A stretch of 64,000 nt of DNA, taken from contig JAXMGD010000004.1 of the NCBI GenBank assembly GCA_046347475.1, positions 124,001-188,000 of the forward strand. The letters run 5' to 3'. The notes under the pieces were generated by a model that saw only the letters and a program-made list of their open reading frames with translations, was not told where the DNA came from and did not search any database. The DNA is from CAMCXE01 sp046347475 (lineage in GTDB: Bacteria; Pseudomonadota; Gammaproteobacteria; Pseudomonadales; Cellvibrionaceae). The translations under genes and the position numbers were made by a program. This document shows, one piece after another, positions 15,953 to 25,693 of the stretch; the stretch's first letter is position 1, and every line of letters starts with the position of its first letter.

Positions 15953-17494
15953 TTAGATACAGCCCAATTTCTGCCAAACGGCCACTTTTCCCTGCTGTAA
16001 AAAGGCAAATTGTTCTGCCAGGGCGCCGATATTATCTTCAGCAGAATCCAACTTTTTACCATCCTTGATCATATTGCGACCGAGGGTTTGCATAATCATG
16101 AAACCCGCCTCCGCTAACTCAAGCAATTCTCCCTGAGGTTTGTTCTGCAGGACAAATAAAAATAAGCGCTCAATAAAGTTAGTCGGTACACCGGAACCGG
16201 TTAAGTGTGACGCCAATACCTGATAGTCATCGCCGAAACGTACTCGATCCAATAAATGATGGTTAAGTGCGTGGGCCGAGGTAGGTGCAACGAGTGATTT
16301 ATCTAGCGTATAAACCGCTGCTTGCCCGGTAGCGATCAATAAACTTGCGGCTTCAATAAGTGAAGGATGCACGCGCCCACCACCACCGAAGAGTTGATTT
16401 AAATCGGTAAATGATTGCGGGCCCTGGGCCAGGCGATCAAACAAGGGGGCGTAGGTTTCCGGCTTGCCGTGCATTTCACCCACATTAAGTTTAAAAGCCG
16501 TTTGACAGGCATCTCGGGGTAACAACGCTACTAATCCCAATTGGGCTAGGTATTCGCTTTGGCGCATTTGGGACATACGCCGGGCGCCGCGCACAAAAAT
16601 ATCTTTGCGAAAGCCAATATTTAATAAATAGTCATGCACCGTTTCGCGCATGCGGCGGTCGGCAATTGCCTCCAGTAATGCAAGCTGATCGGGTGTTAAA
16701 TACATTTGCCTGTAGGCCAAGGGCAAATCGGCGGAACCTATATAATCTAATTTCGCGTCCGCTAAATCATTGGCCACGTCTATATGGTACATAGGCTGCC
16801 AATGTCGGTGCATATATTCATGCACTAAATAATGGCGATCGGCGGTATTGAGGGTGGCTAGGCGCGGTTTTAAGCCTGGATTAGCCGTGATAAAGCCTGC
16901 ATTGAGTTGCTGCAATTTATCGACAAATTGTGCCGCCTGGTGGATCTGTATATCAGAGCGATTAGGATTTAACGCTGCGTGTTCAACCAGAATTTTTTGC
17001 AAAGGTTGGGCGCAAGCCCAACCGGGCATGGCGTTGTAACTTAAATAGACAATTCCGCCGGGTTTTAAATAACGGCTAATGAATTGCACTATATGGGCGC
17101 GGTTTTCAGCTGTAACCCACGTATATATGCCGTGGAGGGTAATAAAATCAAATTGCGGTAGGCCCTCAATCTCGCCCTGAGCCATTTGCTCGAAACTACT
17201 CTCGAGTAAAAATAAATTGTCCAGCTCGGCACTGGCCGCCAGTTGGCGGGCACCGGCCACATGGGAGGGATTAAAATCAGCGGCATAAAAACGCCCCTGA
17301 GGATTGGCAGCGGCTAATACGTTTATCGTCAAACCGCGGCCAAACCCCAACTCGCAATAGTTAAACCCCTTGCTGGTATCAACTGGCTCCACGCCGTTTA
17401 AAATACAGGCAAAATTTAACAGGCCGGGAGCCTGCTCGGTGTAAAAGCCTGCGGTATATTCAACATCGGATACATAACCTGAGGTCCAATCCAT
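15953..17494 (-). CDS. SAM-dependent methyltransferase with regulatory domain
   Basis: 513 residues. The class I methyltransferase fold is at residues about 40-190: motif I YCELGFGRGLTINVLAAANP, FYAADFNPSHV, FDFITLHGIYTWV and KPGGIVYLSYNAMPGW. The remainder resembles the methyltransferase regulatory domain found with this class (residues about 220-290) and a helical C-terminus. The substrate is unknown. The gene lies 69 nt downstream of a tail-collar protein gene in the same direction, a pairing seen in other Gram-negatives, so it may modify that protein. Confidence 0.8.
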   Translation of the reverse strand: MDWTSGYVSDVEYTAGFYTEQAPGLLNFACILNGVEPVDTSKGFNYCELGFGRGLTINVLAAANPQGRFYAADFNPSHVAGARQLAASAELDNLFLLESSFEQMAQGEIEGLPQFDFITLHGIYTWVTAENRAHIVQFISRYLKPGGIVYLSYNAMPGWACAQPLQKILVEHAALNPNRSDIQIHQAAQFVDKLQQLNAGFITANPGLKPRLATLNTADRHYLVHEYMHRHWQPMYHIDVANDLADAKLDYIGSADLPLAYRQMYLTPDQLALLEAIADRRMRETVHDYLLNIGFRKDIFVRGARRMSQMRQSEYLAQLGLVALLPRDACQTAFKLNVGEMHGKPETYAPLFDRLAQGPQSFTDLNQLFGGGGRVHPSLIEAASLLIATGQAAVYTLDKSLVAPTSAHALNHHLLDRVRFGDDYQVLASHLTGSGVPTNFIERLFLFVLQNKPQGELLELAEAGFMIMQTLGRNMIKDGKKLDSAEDNIGALAEQFAFLQQGKVAVWQKLGCI

Positions 17495-17563
17495 AATTGT
17501 GCCCTTATTATTTAAATAGAATGTGGATTTAAGCTAATCACTATACCAGCAATGCGGCAGCTG

Positions 17564-18106
17564 TTATGGACGGGGTGGAAAAATGCCTGCGGTGCAAATA
17601 ATAAAACTCAAACCCATATAGGGGTTTTGTATGCTAACAGGCGAACTACCCCCCACCGGCGTGAGTGTTGTGGGCGCAAGGGTTGCTGGGGTACCCATGC
17701 TGCTGGACCAGATGTTAGCAAGTCCTTGCCCGGCACCTGAAGCACCCAAGTAATTATTCGTAGCTGAAGGCGCCGATGTTGGATTGGAGGGCGTACTGGC
17801 TACAGAGACCAAGTGGGTATGATTGGGCATTTGCTGCTGAGTTAAGGTCACGCTCTGCTGCCCGCCTTTAGCCCCTATAGTAACCGGGCTGAATACACCG
17901 CTATTACCCGTGCCTACCGGCATGCGGGCGCGCATATCGGGCAGCGCAAAGGTATGAATACCGTCACCGCCGTAGATAGTACCTATCACGGCAAAAAGCG
18001 CATTATTGGATGAAATGGCTATTGTCTGCCCAAGACATAACATCCAATTCTCCGGCGCGTAATCACCGGCAAACATACGAATTTCACCTATATAAGCATC
18101 ACTCAT
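17564..18106 (-). CDS. Phage tail-collar-like protein (MdpB family)
   Basis: 180 residues. Strong family features: YIGEIRMFAGDYAPENWMLC, LFAVIGTIYGGDGIHTFALP, DMRARMPVG and NHTH, with the C-terminal glycine/serine-rich NPYMGLSFIICTAGIFPPRP. These microcystin-dependent-protein-like domains come from phage tail-fibre tips but are often stand-alone chromosomal genes of unknown role. No phage genes surround it. Its only partner is the downstream methyltransferase. Confidence 0.85.
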   Translation of the reverse strand: MSDAYIGEIRMFAGDYAPENWMLCLGQTIAISSNNALFAVIGTIYGGDGIHTFALPDMRARMPVGTGNSGVFSPVTIGAKGGQQSVTLTQQQMPNHTHLVSVASTPSNPTSAPSATNNYLGASGAGQGLANIWSSSMGTPATLAPTTLTPVGGSSPVSIQNPYMGLSFIICTAGIFPPRP

Positions 18107-18258
18107 AATTATTCCTCAATAAAAGTTAAGTTGATAATGACGCACCGCTCATTGGGCACCAACGCACATGAATTCAGACTATGTGTGCAGTGCGCTCAAA
18201 CGCCTAATCCGTAATGATGCGCCAGTTGCTGCACACCGAAGGTATTTATTAACTCTGT

Positions 18259-18289
18259 GACACAATAATTCATGCTGATCTATTGTGTC
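18259..18289. repeat. 31-bp hairpin repeat, copy 1
   Basis: GACACAATA...TATTGTGTC arms around a 13-nt centre. A second copy with a longer perfect stem lies at 35465-35495, and similarity extends about 40 nt further (GTGGATC/GTAGATC region). Probably a short dispersed element or transcript end. Confidence 0.55.
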
Positions 18290-18841
18290 TTTGCCGTGCT
18301 AAGACCGCCGCAGATACGTAGATCCGCTTATTTAAACGGTACTCGCGATGGCTCAGGCTATGGGTGCGACATCCTCTTTGAACCGATTCAGCCGGACTAT
18401 ACCTCGCCGAGTGAATAAGCCAAAACCCAGGCTATATTTTTTTTACACCTTATTTTCCACACCACTGCAAACGCTGCAAATGATGCGCGCATTCTCGTCG
18501 CTTAAGAATTACCTAAAATCACACCCGAAACTAAAAATTTAATTGTTGTTAAATACTGCTTACAGCGCGAGAGGCGCTGTAAGCACTCGATACCGGTGGC
18601 ACCAAAGGAGTACATCCCTGTGGGCTCGCAAGGGGGTTTAAATAACCCAGCGCAGCCGCCAAAGAACCGCTCATCAAAACGTCGTTAGCAAAATCAACAG
18701 GCTAAAAATACGAGGCCAGGATAAATATCTGCGCGCAGCTCATTATTATGTTAATCAGACGCTTAGAACAAAAATCTTATGGTCATTAGGGTTTAGCAGA
18801 ATGCACGGCGTATGCAAGTTGAGGAGGTAAAAATCTCCCCT

Positions 18842-19126
18842 AGCAGCTGGTTGAAATACGTTGGCGGCGACGGTATGGCAAGGCAAATTTGGCGAAAAAT
18901 CGGACAACTGCATGGATGCAAGACGACTCCATGGATAGCAGAGGTAGAATTTCATCTGGAATGAAATCGAGGTAGTACAACGCACGCCTAAATGGATTTA
19001 GGCGTTAGAACGACACAGGAGCCAAAGTCGAGGAGCAGTAGCCGAGTTTACACGGAGTAAATGAGGATTTTTTCGCCAAATTTAACGCCGCCTGACCTAG
19101 CAAGGTAAGTATTTCAACACGCTGCT
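18842..19126. repeat. Composite fold-back repeat (285 bp)
   Basis: Ends are inverted: AGCAGCTGGTTGAAATAC at 18842-18859 and GTATTTCAACACGCTGCT at 19109-19126. Inner arms GGCAAATTTGGCGAAAAATC (18883-18902) and TCGCCAAATTTAACGCC (around 19075) are also inverted. The centre holds the 75-bp module (18902-18976), also found near 48751-48832 and in part near 30755-30796. Non-coding, MITE-like. Confidence 0.65.
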
Positions 19127-19399
19127 CGATTAGCCCAAACGATTAACCTGATGCGGCCAAGGCGGGACTTGCTAAGCGCGCGGCTGGCTCAAGAGAGAAC
19201 CTGCTGTATCGAACCGCTTAAGCCTGGCCCCCATAAATCACCAAACGGTCATCTGGTGCATATTCGTCAAATGACTATTTGCGGAACGACTGGGCTGCAG
19301 GGAAACCTGGGTAAAAAGCCGTGAAATAATCACATTTAGCCGTGCAAATCGGCCCAAGCAGGCTACAGTTAGCCGAGACTTTTTTGACTGGCTATACCT

Positions 19400-19933
19400 A
19401 TGTGCGCCCTTGAATTACCCCCCAGTAAAATAGCCAACGCCCTGTGGCTTGTTCCTACTACCGATGTTCATCAGGCCTTTTTGCGACGAGTATTTACCCA
19501 AAGCCGCAAAGGGCTCTGGCAGGCCTCAGGCCTTGACGCCGCCTGGCTCGATCGAATTTTAGACGACCAATACACATTGCAAGAAAAAAGTTACTGGGCC
19601 AATGGTAAGGATCTTTACTCCTACGTGATCGTCTTTAAGGGGCAATGGGTGGGACGTTTATTGGTGCGCGCTAATCCACATTGTTTACATATCTTAGATA
19701 TTGCCCTATTACCCGAGCACCAAAACCAGGGCGTTGGCAGACACGTGCTCAATTATCTGCAGCAACAGGCCAGCGCACGCGAGCAACTCTTAACACTTAC
19801 CACCGATGCTACTAATCGAGCCTATGACTGGTATTTACGTGCGGGATTTAGGGTAACCCAACAAAGCGGCACCGACTACGCCATGGCCTGGAATGGTCAT
19901 TCAAATATCGATTCACTCAGTGTCGCTCAATAA
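19400..19933 (+). CDS. GNAT-family N-acetyltransferase
   Basis: 177 residues. The acetyl-CoA-binding motif A is LDIALLPEHQNQGVGRHVLN near residues 103-122, followed by motif B with AYDWYLRAGFRVTQQSGTDY. The N-terminal 60 residues are less conserved. It acetylates an amine on an unknown substrate. It stands alone between repeats, so the context gives no substrate. Confidence 0.85.
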   Translation: MCALELPPSKIANALWLVPTTDVHQAFLRRVFTQSRKGLWQASGLDAAWLDRILDDQYTLQEKSYWANGKDLYSYVIVFKGQWVGRLLVRANPHCLHILDIALLPEHQNQGVGRHVLNYLQQQASAREQLLTLTTDATNRAYDWYLRAGFRVTQQSGTDYAMAWNGHSNIDSLSVAQ

Positions 19934-20112
19934 CATCTAGCCGCTGAGCATCTTGGTTTAAAACCCGGAAGGTAGAGCCGAATTTGGGTGGAGACAAGGG
20001 GAGCCTCTAGAACGTTCATTAAATTAAGGACATTGCCACCAATTCAATAACTCTCTCAGAAAAAATCCGGCATCTAAATTAGATTTAGCCTCCATCCTTA
20101 AGCTCAATAAAT

Positions 20113-20246
20113 ACTACCTGGGCACCAGCAATAAATACACATCATTTCAGACACGCCGTAAATAAATCCTAAGTAGACTCGTCAAAAAGGTCCCTCTTTT
20201 TGACGGTCTGAAATAATGTGTATTCATTGCTTGCTTACAGCTAGTA
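20113..20246 (+). mobile_element. 134-bp MITE-like palindromic repeat, copy 2
   Basis: Same element as at 15653 (inverted) and 28290. Core 20131-20227 with inverted arms AAATACACATCATTTCAGAC and GTCTGAAATAATGTGTATT, and the internal hairpin built on CGTCAAAAAGG / CTTTTTGACG. Placed 180 nt after the GNAT gene. Confidence 0.75.
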
Positions 20247-20330
20247 TTTTTAAAAAGCTTCCCAGGAGCAGAGCCTTTGAATATTCTAGCGAGCGTTACT
20301 TAAGTGCTTTAAAAGAATAGCCTTTTGAAT

Positions 20331-20360
20331 AAAAAACGGCTCGATAGGATTCGAGCCGTT
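20331..20360 (-). terminator. Rho-independent terminator of the metalloprotease gene
   Basis: 9-bp stem ACGGCTCGA/TCGAGCCGT with a 6-nt loop, followed on the minus strand by six T. It starts about 27 nt after the stop codon. Confidence 0.9.
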
Positions 20361-20386
20361 CACCGCAACCCTCTTATCTACGCTGT

Positions 20387-22234
20387 TTACAGTGAATTTA
20401 ACTTCACAGCATCGAGAAATAAATCCTGCGCGGCTGCAGGACCAACAAACATGATTTGTGCGTTGGTCATGGCACCCACGGCGTATACATTAAAACTGGT
20501 ATTTAGGCTCGCCCACAGATTACCGGGAAGCGTGCCCGCGCCCAGGCTAATTTTTTGCGCACCACGGCTATCATTAAATGCCAACCAAATCTGCACATTG
20601 CCACTGGTTGTGGTTGTGCCCACCCGTAATTTTGCGCTCAATGCGTAATTTTTCCCAGCTAATAATTGCGAACCTAGCTGTATAGCCGCGCCAGAATTAA
20701 CGCTGGTGCGCTGGCTGATACGTAAACAATACGTGCCCTCTGCAGGGTTAGTATTTACGCTGCTGGCAACCCCACCAAAGACTGCAGACCAACCGTTGCT
20801 GCTCGCTTCAAATCCTTCATTTATAAGAACGGTGTTACTGGGCGCCACAGGCGTGACAACTTTGGTTAATTCAACCCCATCCAGCAACATATCAACCCCC
20901 GTTTGTGGGCCGAAGAATAACACTCCGTTTATACCGCTTACCGGCGCTACGAATTCTGTACTGTAATTGGTGAATTCATTTGGCGTTACCGATACCAAGG
21001 GTAATTCGTACAATTGTTTTGCACTACTACTCGCCACTACAACCGCGACGCGTACATTATCGCGGGTACTGTTGCGAATACTGGCGCGGGCGGTGAGACG
21101 ATATTTAGTGCCTGCAACCAACGCAGTGCTCAAACTATAAAAGCCATCACCTAAATAAGATTTACGATTATTCACCCACAAGACTTTATCGGTACAGGTT
21201 CCATTCACCACATCTTTAAGCCCTAAGGAGCTTGCACCTAACCCGCTTACCCAACCATCCAAAACAGCAAATTCACCATTCTTAACTAAATTATCGGCCG
21301 ATAGACTACGATTGCACGGAAGTGCCGCCACACCGGAGGAACTTGAACTGCTGGAGCTGGAACTTGTAGAACTGCTGCTGGTAGAGGATTTACCGCTACT
21401 GCTTGATGAAGAGGATGAACTGGAGGAGGAGCTACTGGTGCTGGGAACCAGTGGCACTACAGCAGGCATAAAATTACTAATTTGTGTCGCGAGCGTATTT
21501 AAACTACCGGCGGCATCGGCGCCATCGGTGCGGGTGCGATCCACGCCACAGGCTGTGCCCGCACATGTTTTAAGTGTGGGGTTGGAAAATATGGGTAATT
21601 GATTAGTGGTACCGTAGGATTGTGGATAGGCCATTACTGTACTAAATAATCCCATCACCCCATGGCCCCGACCCCAACTAAATACACCGCCAGGTGAATT
21701 TTGAATATAAGAATGGCCAAGCCCCATATTGTGGCCGACTTCGTGGGTGAGTACATTTAAATTACAATCGATACCCACTAAATTAAACGCAAGGCTCGCT
21801 GCATCGCTAAAAAACGTTGATGAGGCAGAATTACCCGCGGGAATATAACCAATACCACATATACTGCCACCGGATACCGCTTGGCTAAGTGTTAAATAAG
21901 AAACCACATCGGCACCATATTGCCTGCGCAATTGTGCCACGGTTGCATTTTGCCTAAGCGTATTTAAATTTGCGTCAGAAACATTGGTTATGGGTAAATC
22001 GAGTTTTTGTGCCGCCACAAGGCGCAACTGCATATCCACACCGCTGCTGGCATAGGCTTGATTGGCGTAGGCGATGTAAGACGCAATGCGCGCATTTATA
22101 TCCGCGCCATTGCGCGAGGCTTGGGCACTGGAGCTATATAAGACTAATACATCCACCGATTTTGCTGCCCATGCCTGGCTGGCCGTTACACTCCCCACAA
22201 GACCTAGCGACGCAAATAAAAGCGGTTTCAGCAT
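20387..22234 (-). CDS. Secreted reprolysin-like zinc metalloprotease with poly-Ser linkers and two binding modules
   Basis: 615 residues. A signal peptide (1-23, ending QAWAA) leads straight into the catalytic domain (SVDVLVLYSSSAQASRNGAD). The zinc site HEVGHNMGLGHS puts ligands at His164, His168 and His174 and the base at Glu165. A Met-turn candidate VMAYPQ follows. Two short poly-Ser linkers (about 265-305) connect to two jelly-roll modules resembling CBM4/9-type domains (NLVKNGEFAVLDGWVSG... and INEGFEASSNGWSAVFGG...), each closing with DLFLDAVKL-like strands. There is no propeptide in this gene; a separate upstream gene appears to encode it. Degradation of plant cell-wall or other protein-glycan material is likely. 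Confidence 0.85.
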   Translation of the reverse strand: MLKPLLFASLGLVGSVTASQAWAAKSVDVLVLYSSSAQASRNGADINARIASYIAYANQAYASSGVDMQLRLVAAQKLDLPITNVSDANLNTLRQNATVAQLRRQYGADVVSYLTLSQAVSGGSICGIGYIPAGNSASSTFFSDAASLAFNLVGIDCNLNVLTHEVGHNMGLGHSYIQNSPGGVFSWGRGHGVMGLFSTVMAYPQSYGTTNQLPIFSNPTLKTCAGTACGVDRTRTDGADAAGSLNTLATQISNFMPAVVPLVPSTSSSSSSSSSSSSSSGKSSTSSSSTSSSSSSSSSSGVAALPCNRSLSADNLVKNGEFAVLDGWVSGLGASSLGLKDVVNGTCTDKVLWVNNRKSYLGDGFYSLSTALVAGTKYRLTARASIRNSTRDNVRVAVVVASSSAKQLYELPLVSVTPNEFTNYSTEFVAPVSGINGVLFFGPQTGVDMLLDGVELTKVVTPVAPSNTVLINEGFEASSNGWSAVFGGVASSVNTNPAEGTYCLRISQRTSVNSGAAIQLGSQLLAGKNYALSAKLRVGTTTTSGNVQIWLAFNDSRGAQKISLGAGTLPGNLWASLNTSFNVYAVGAMTNAQIMFVGPAAAQDLFLDAVKLNSL

Positions 22235-22400
22235 AAAATCATCTCAATTTAAGGCTAATACAGAGCGCAAACAGAGCTTGCACAATTAAAAATACTATGA
22301 CGAATTCAAGGCCCTGCCTTTTTCATACACCCGAGTAGAACCAATAAAAATGGTACTGTGTAATTTCCTGAACGCTGCAGGTATAACAGGGGATAATTAA

Positions 22401-23137
22401 TTAGGGCGTTAAAGGCGGTATTAACTCAGCATGTTCATGTAATACCACACCATCATCCACCAATGCCTGGCGAGCAATTAACTTTCCCTCATCAACTAGA
22501 GTTGCTTTGCCGGTTTTATTGTCGGCAATCAGCGTGTAACTACCCTGCTCGGTAAAAATAGCAATATGGGTTTGCTGCTCACCTTGGGTGATCAGCACAG
22601 ATGCGTTGGGTAAATCATTTTGTACACTGGCCCGCCAATTGTGCGTACCCGTAACGTCATTAAATGTATCTGTAATCAGTGCGTGTACCTCGGGTGCCCC
22701 GTCGGGTAGCGGCATCACAAGGGTTTGCCCTGGGTGCAACGAAGCTAAATGAGCAGGGTCAAGCTGCACTAGAATTTGTTCAATACCGTCTTGCTGCCTA
22801 GAAACAGGCGGTACGCTGTTTTCCCACAACACGATTCGCGAAGGCCCCGTCCAGGGAACCTGAGGCAAGGGTTCAGGAATGGGAATTAATCCGCTGCCAA
22901 CGTTACCCTCCGGTATGGGTGCAACTGCGGCGGCGGCCGCGGCACTAACCTCAGTGGTTTTGCTTGAATCGGCGGAATTTAGCTCAGCTTTTTTTTTAGG
23001 TTATCGCTGATGTCAATAACCTGGGCGGTGCCCATAGGATTGGCGGGTTTAACATCGCCCGTGGCGCGCTCATGTAGGAAATAACTAATAGCAACAAAAA
23101 AAGTCAAACTACCTGTTACTAACGCAACTGTACGCAT
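22401..23137 (-). CDS. Separate prodomain-like protein for the metalloprotease, two frames joined by an A9 slippery tract
   Basis: The first frame (22979-23137, 52 codons) starts at the ATG at 23137 with GGAG upstream. It encodes a signal anchor (MRTVALVTGSLTFFVAISYF) and ends just after CTA AAA AAA AAG CTG AGC TAA. A -1 shift on A AAA AAG at 22989-22997, the same heptamer used in dnaX, continues through an Ala/Pro-rich linker into 22401-22868. There the protein reads LDPAHLASLHPGQTLVMPLP, then THNWRASVQND and ATLVDEGK, like the N-terminal prodomain of reprolysin-type proteases (G..l.lPLPDG, G.W.G.v, a.lVDe). The joined product is about 245 residues. The protease itself is the next gene, 166 nt downstream. 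Alternatives are transcriptional slippage, a read error, or a true mutation. Confidence 0.6.
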
Positions 23138-23399
23138 ACCCACTCCGATTAAATCGTGAAATTTGCTGCCTCATGCTTCAAGCATAGAAGGATATGGTGT
23201 TCGCAAAGGATCGTTTTATTCTAAATCGAAGCCAAAACTACGAGCTTGGTTTTAATCAACGCCAACAGGGTCTATCCGGCTAGTGATCATTCGACCGGCA
23301 AATCAATCAAGCAGCAACTCGAGCCGAAGCCCGAGCATGCAGTTCCACCCAGCTAAGCCAGTGCCCGCCCTAGCAGCAAGGGGCGGGCTCTATGCGGGC

Positions 23400-24329
23400 T
23401 TAGACTTTACGCAGGGTATTTACATCCACATGGGGCCAGGTAATCGGTGTTTTTTGTGGATCGTTGGCGCGTGGGAACACCAGGTTAATGGTTTGGGTAT
23501 ATTGCAGCTGCAAAAATTGGCCCGCTCCATCGGCCACTTCTTCAATCCAGAAAATACAATCCATGTTTGCGGCTTTAACATTATTTTGGATAAACGGGAT
23601 ATTTAAAATGCCGCCGGTACCATTATTAGTAGACATAATCAAAGTAGTAACACTGTTTAATGTCTGTTTACTCACCGTATCGGCCAAAATTTGATTGGGG
23701 TTAGACTGGTCAAACTCCGGGAATTGGCGAATTGTAAATTGCGGCCCCTCGGCATAACCTAAATTGCCCCCAATCGGCGCTATGGATGCGCTGCCGAATG
23801 GAATAGTAACCGGGCCGCTGGTATCTTCAATGGATTTACCGAGTGCCAGTACCGAATTACCGTGCGGGATAATCGATAACCGCGCTACATTTAGATCGTT
23901 GTTAAAATCGGTAATATTTAAAAACATACCGGTTTCTTTGTGAATTACACTGCCCTTGGGGAAGCCCCGCGCAGCACAAAAATCCGTACCACAATCACTA
24001 ATAACCGTTTGCTCATACACCAAGCCGACAATAGCTTGGTCTTCTTGTGTGCCATTAACCACTGGGCCGCGATTGCCCGCCACAATTGTGGCCGGTTGAA
24101 ACGTGAGGGTTTCTAAAAAAGGAATTACCTCCAAACAAAAACCCTGATCGTTTTGGGCACTGGGAAATGTACCGGGTACAGCAATGACATTCCAGCCAGC
24201 TCCAGGCGCACTTTTCCAAGTACCCACCAAATTAGCCAAGGGGCCCAAGCTCGTTGTTGTTTCTGCATTGGGCTTTTCAATCACCTGAATGCGATAGGGT
24301 AAGTCAGTAATTTTAACATCTATAGTCAT
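23400..24329 (-). CDS. Nitrobindin-like (heme-binding beta-barrel) protein
   Basis: 309 residues, no signal peptide. The opening LGPLANLVGTWKSAPGAGWN, then LETLTFQPA and NRG, is the pattern of the nitrobindin/THAP4-like barrel, in which LxGTWxGxGxN begins the fold. The protein is about twice the usual barrel length, and the C-terminal half (from about residue 180) is unassigned. I do not see a confident heme ligand. It is the last of four co-directional genes with a ferritin-like protein and a flavin dehydrogenase, so it may bind heme or a small organic ligand in that pathway. Confidence 0.55.
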   Translation of the reverse strand: MTIDVKITDLPYRIQVIEKPNAETTTSLGPLANLVGTWKSAPGAGWNVIAVPGTFPSAQNDQGFCLEVIPFLETLTFQPATIVAGNRGPVVNGTQEDQAIVGLVYEQTVISDCGTDFCAARGFPKGSVIHKETGMFLNITDFNNDLNVARLSIIPHGNSVLALGKSIEDTSGPVTIPFGSASIAPIGGNLGYAEGPQFTIRQFPEFDQSNPNQILADTVSKQTLNSVTTLIMSTNNGTGGILNIPFIQNNVKAANMDCIFWIEEVADGAGQFLQLQYTQTINLVFPRANDPQKTPITWPHVDVNTLRKV

Positions 24330-24593
24330 AATAAATTTCTCTGGTTGTTGAACGAAAGTTAATAGTTATAGTTACAACCCATCAATAATAGACAATAAAA
24401 TATAAAGCTCTGCGCAATCAAAAAAACACATTTAAGCCGAATTTTTTCGACCTCACATGCCGCAAACAGATAACACGTCAGGCCCAGCCAGAAAATGGCT
24501 ACTTGTTAACCCGGCTGGTCTAATAGTGGGTTAACATGCACTGTATCTGCGCGCGATCAAACAGTTAAATGCCACGTCTTATATTAATGCGGC

Positions 24594-25688
24594 TCAAAGC
24601 CTAATATATTCAAAACTAGGCCCAGTCATATGCCCCTTGCCATTGGGGATTTGCATCAATGCTAAAGCCTGATATTTCAGCGCATACATCTGCGGTATCG
24701 CGGTGGCGATGCTGGCAGGGGCGCCATTGCAGGCATCGTGCAGCGCGCGCAGCAATGTCATATAGGTGCGGTTAAATTCATGCATCGCCTGCCAGGTAGG
24801 TGAGCCAACGGGAAAATCCGCCATTTTTGGATTGGTCTGCATATCACTAACCGCTTGCCAGTTAACCGCTACAGCAGGCCCAGTGGGAGGTAATTTAGCG
24901 CTATCGGTAGGCGCATAACGCCGCTCATGCAGAATTTCGTTATATTTAAAATAATGTGCGTATTCCACCTCTTCACCAAACATCACACTGTCGGTGTCAA
25001 ATATAGTGCCGTCTATACCCTCGCCCTGGCCGACAATTTCGTCAATGGCTTGGTTGGCATCATCCAGATCATAAACGGCGATTAATTTTCCGCCGCCGCC
25101 GTAATAGTGCTCCGGCAATACTTGCCTACTCGGGTCGCCGGTAAAAATCCCGCCTGGGGTTACCGCATCCAAATAATTAATGGCGTGTTTTAACGCCTTA
25201 TAAAACTGTCCAATCGTTTGATAATGATTAGCCTCGGGCGGCGCTGTGGCAGGAGCCGGTTGTTCTATTTTTAAAAATGTGTGCAGCGTATGTTTCGAGA
25301 ATTTTTCCAACGGAACCTTAAATGCCTGGTTACTGTGCGGCAAATAGGTGGGATATTCTGGAATAAAATGCGGGTGATCAATCGACGGGCGCCCGCCTAG
25401 GGCGTTGAGAATATTGCACGCCAAAATCATATGCAGCATTTCTTCCATTACCACGCTTTGTATGGTTTGGTACGCAAAGGCGTTGGTGGTAGCCTCGATA
25501 GAATAAAGTGCGCATAAATACGGAGGAATAGTCGAATGCTCAAGCTCAATAGCGGTTTGCAGATGACGCCGCAAAGATTCAACTGATTTAATGCTCCCGC
25601 AGATATGCACATCACTTAAGGGTGCAATTAAGCGGTGGCGTGTGCGCAAGCTGTTGGGCCGCGCATGAACTAGATGTGGATTCGTCAT
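24594..25688 (-). CDS. Ferritin-like diiron protein, VioB/iminophenyl-pyruvate dimer synthase type
   Basis: 364 residues. The diiron-type pattern is LQTAIELEHSTIPPYLCALY near residue 43, then VVMEEMLHMILACNILNALG near residue 80, with a second helical pair further on (EEVEYAHYFKYNEI). This is the ferritin-like domain found in VioB/RebD-like enzymes and in many stand-alone homologues. Substrate unknown. The gene starts 5 nt after the GMC gene's stop, so the two are likely co-translated. Confidence 0.7.
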   Translation of the reverse strand: MTNPHLVHARPNSLRTRHRLIAPLSDVHICGSIKSVESLRRHLQTAIELEHSTIPPYLCALYSIEATTNAFAYQTIQSVVMEEMLHMILACNILNALGGRPSIDHPHFIPEYPTYLPHSNQAFKVPLEKFSKHTLHTFLKIEQPAPATAPPEANHYQTIGQFYKALKHAINYLDAVTPGGIFTGDPSRQVLPEHYYGGGGKLIAVYDLDDANQAIDEIVGQGEGIDGTIFDTDSVMFGEEVEYAHYFKYNEILHERRYAPTDSAKLPPTGPAVAVNWQAVSDMQTNPKMADFPVGSPTWQAMHEFNRTYMTLLRALHDACNGAPASIATAIPQMYALKYQALALMQIPNGKGHMTGPSFEYIRL

Positions 25689-25693
25689 GGAAA

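Larger units (their letters stand above)
18107..19399. other. Repeat-rich intergenic region
   Basis: About 1.3 kb without a convincing gene. It contains a 31-bp hairpin repeat (18259-18289), an 11-bp-stem hairpin GCTTACAGCGC/GCGCTGTAAGC (18558-18584), and the composite repeat at 18842-19126. Open frames of 60-76 codons here show no protein character. Confidence 0.6.
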
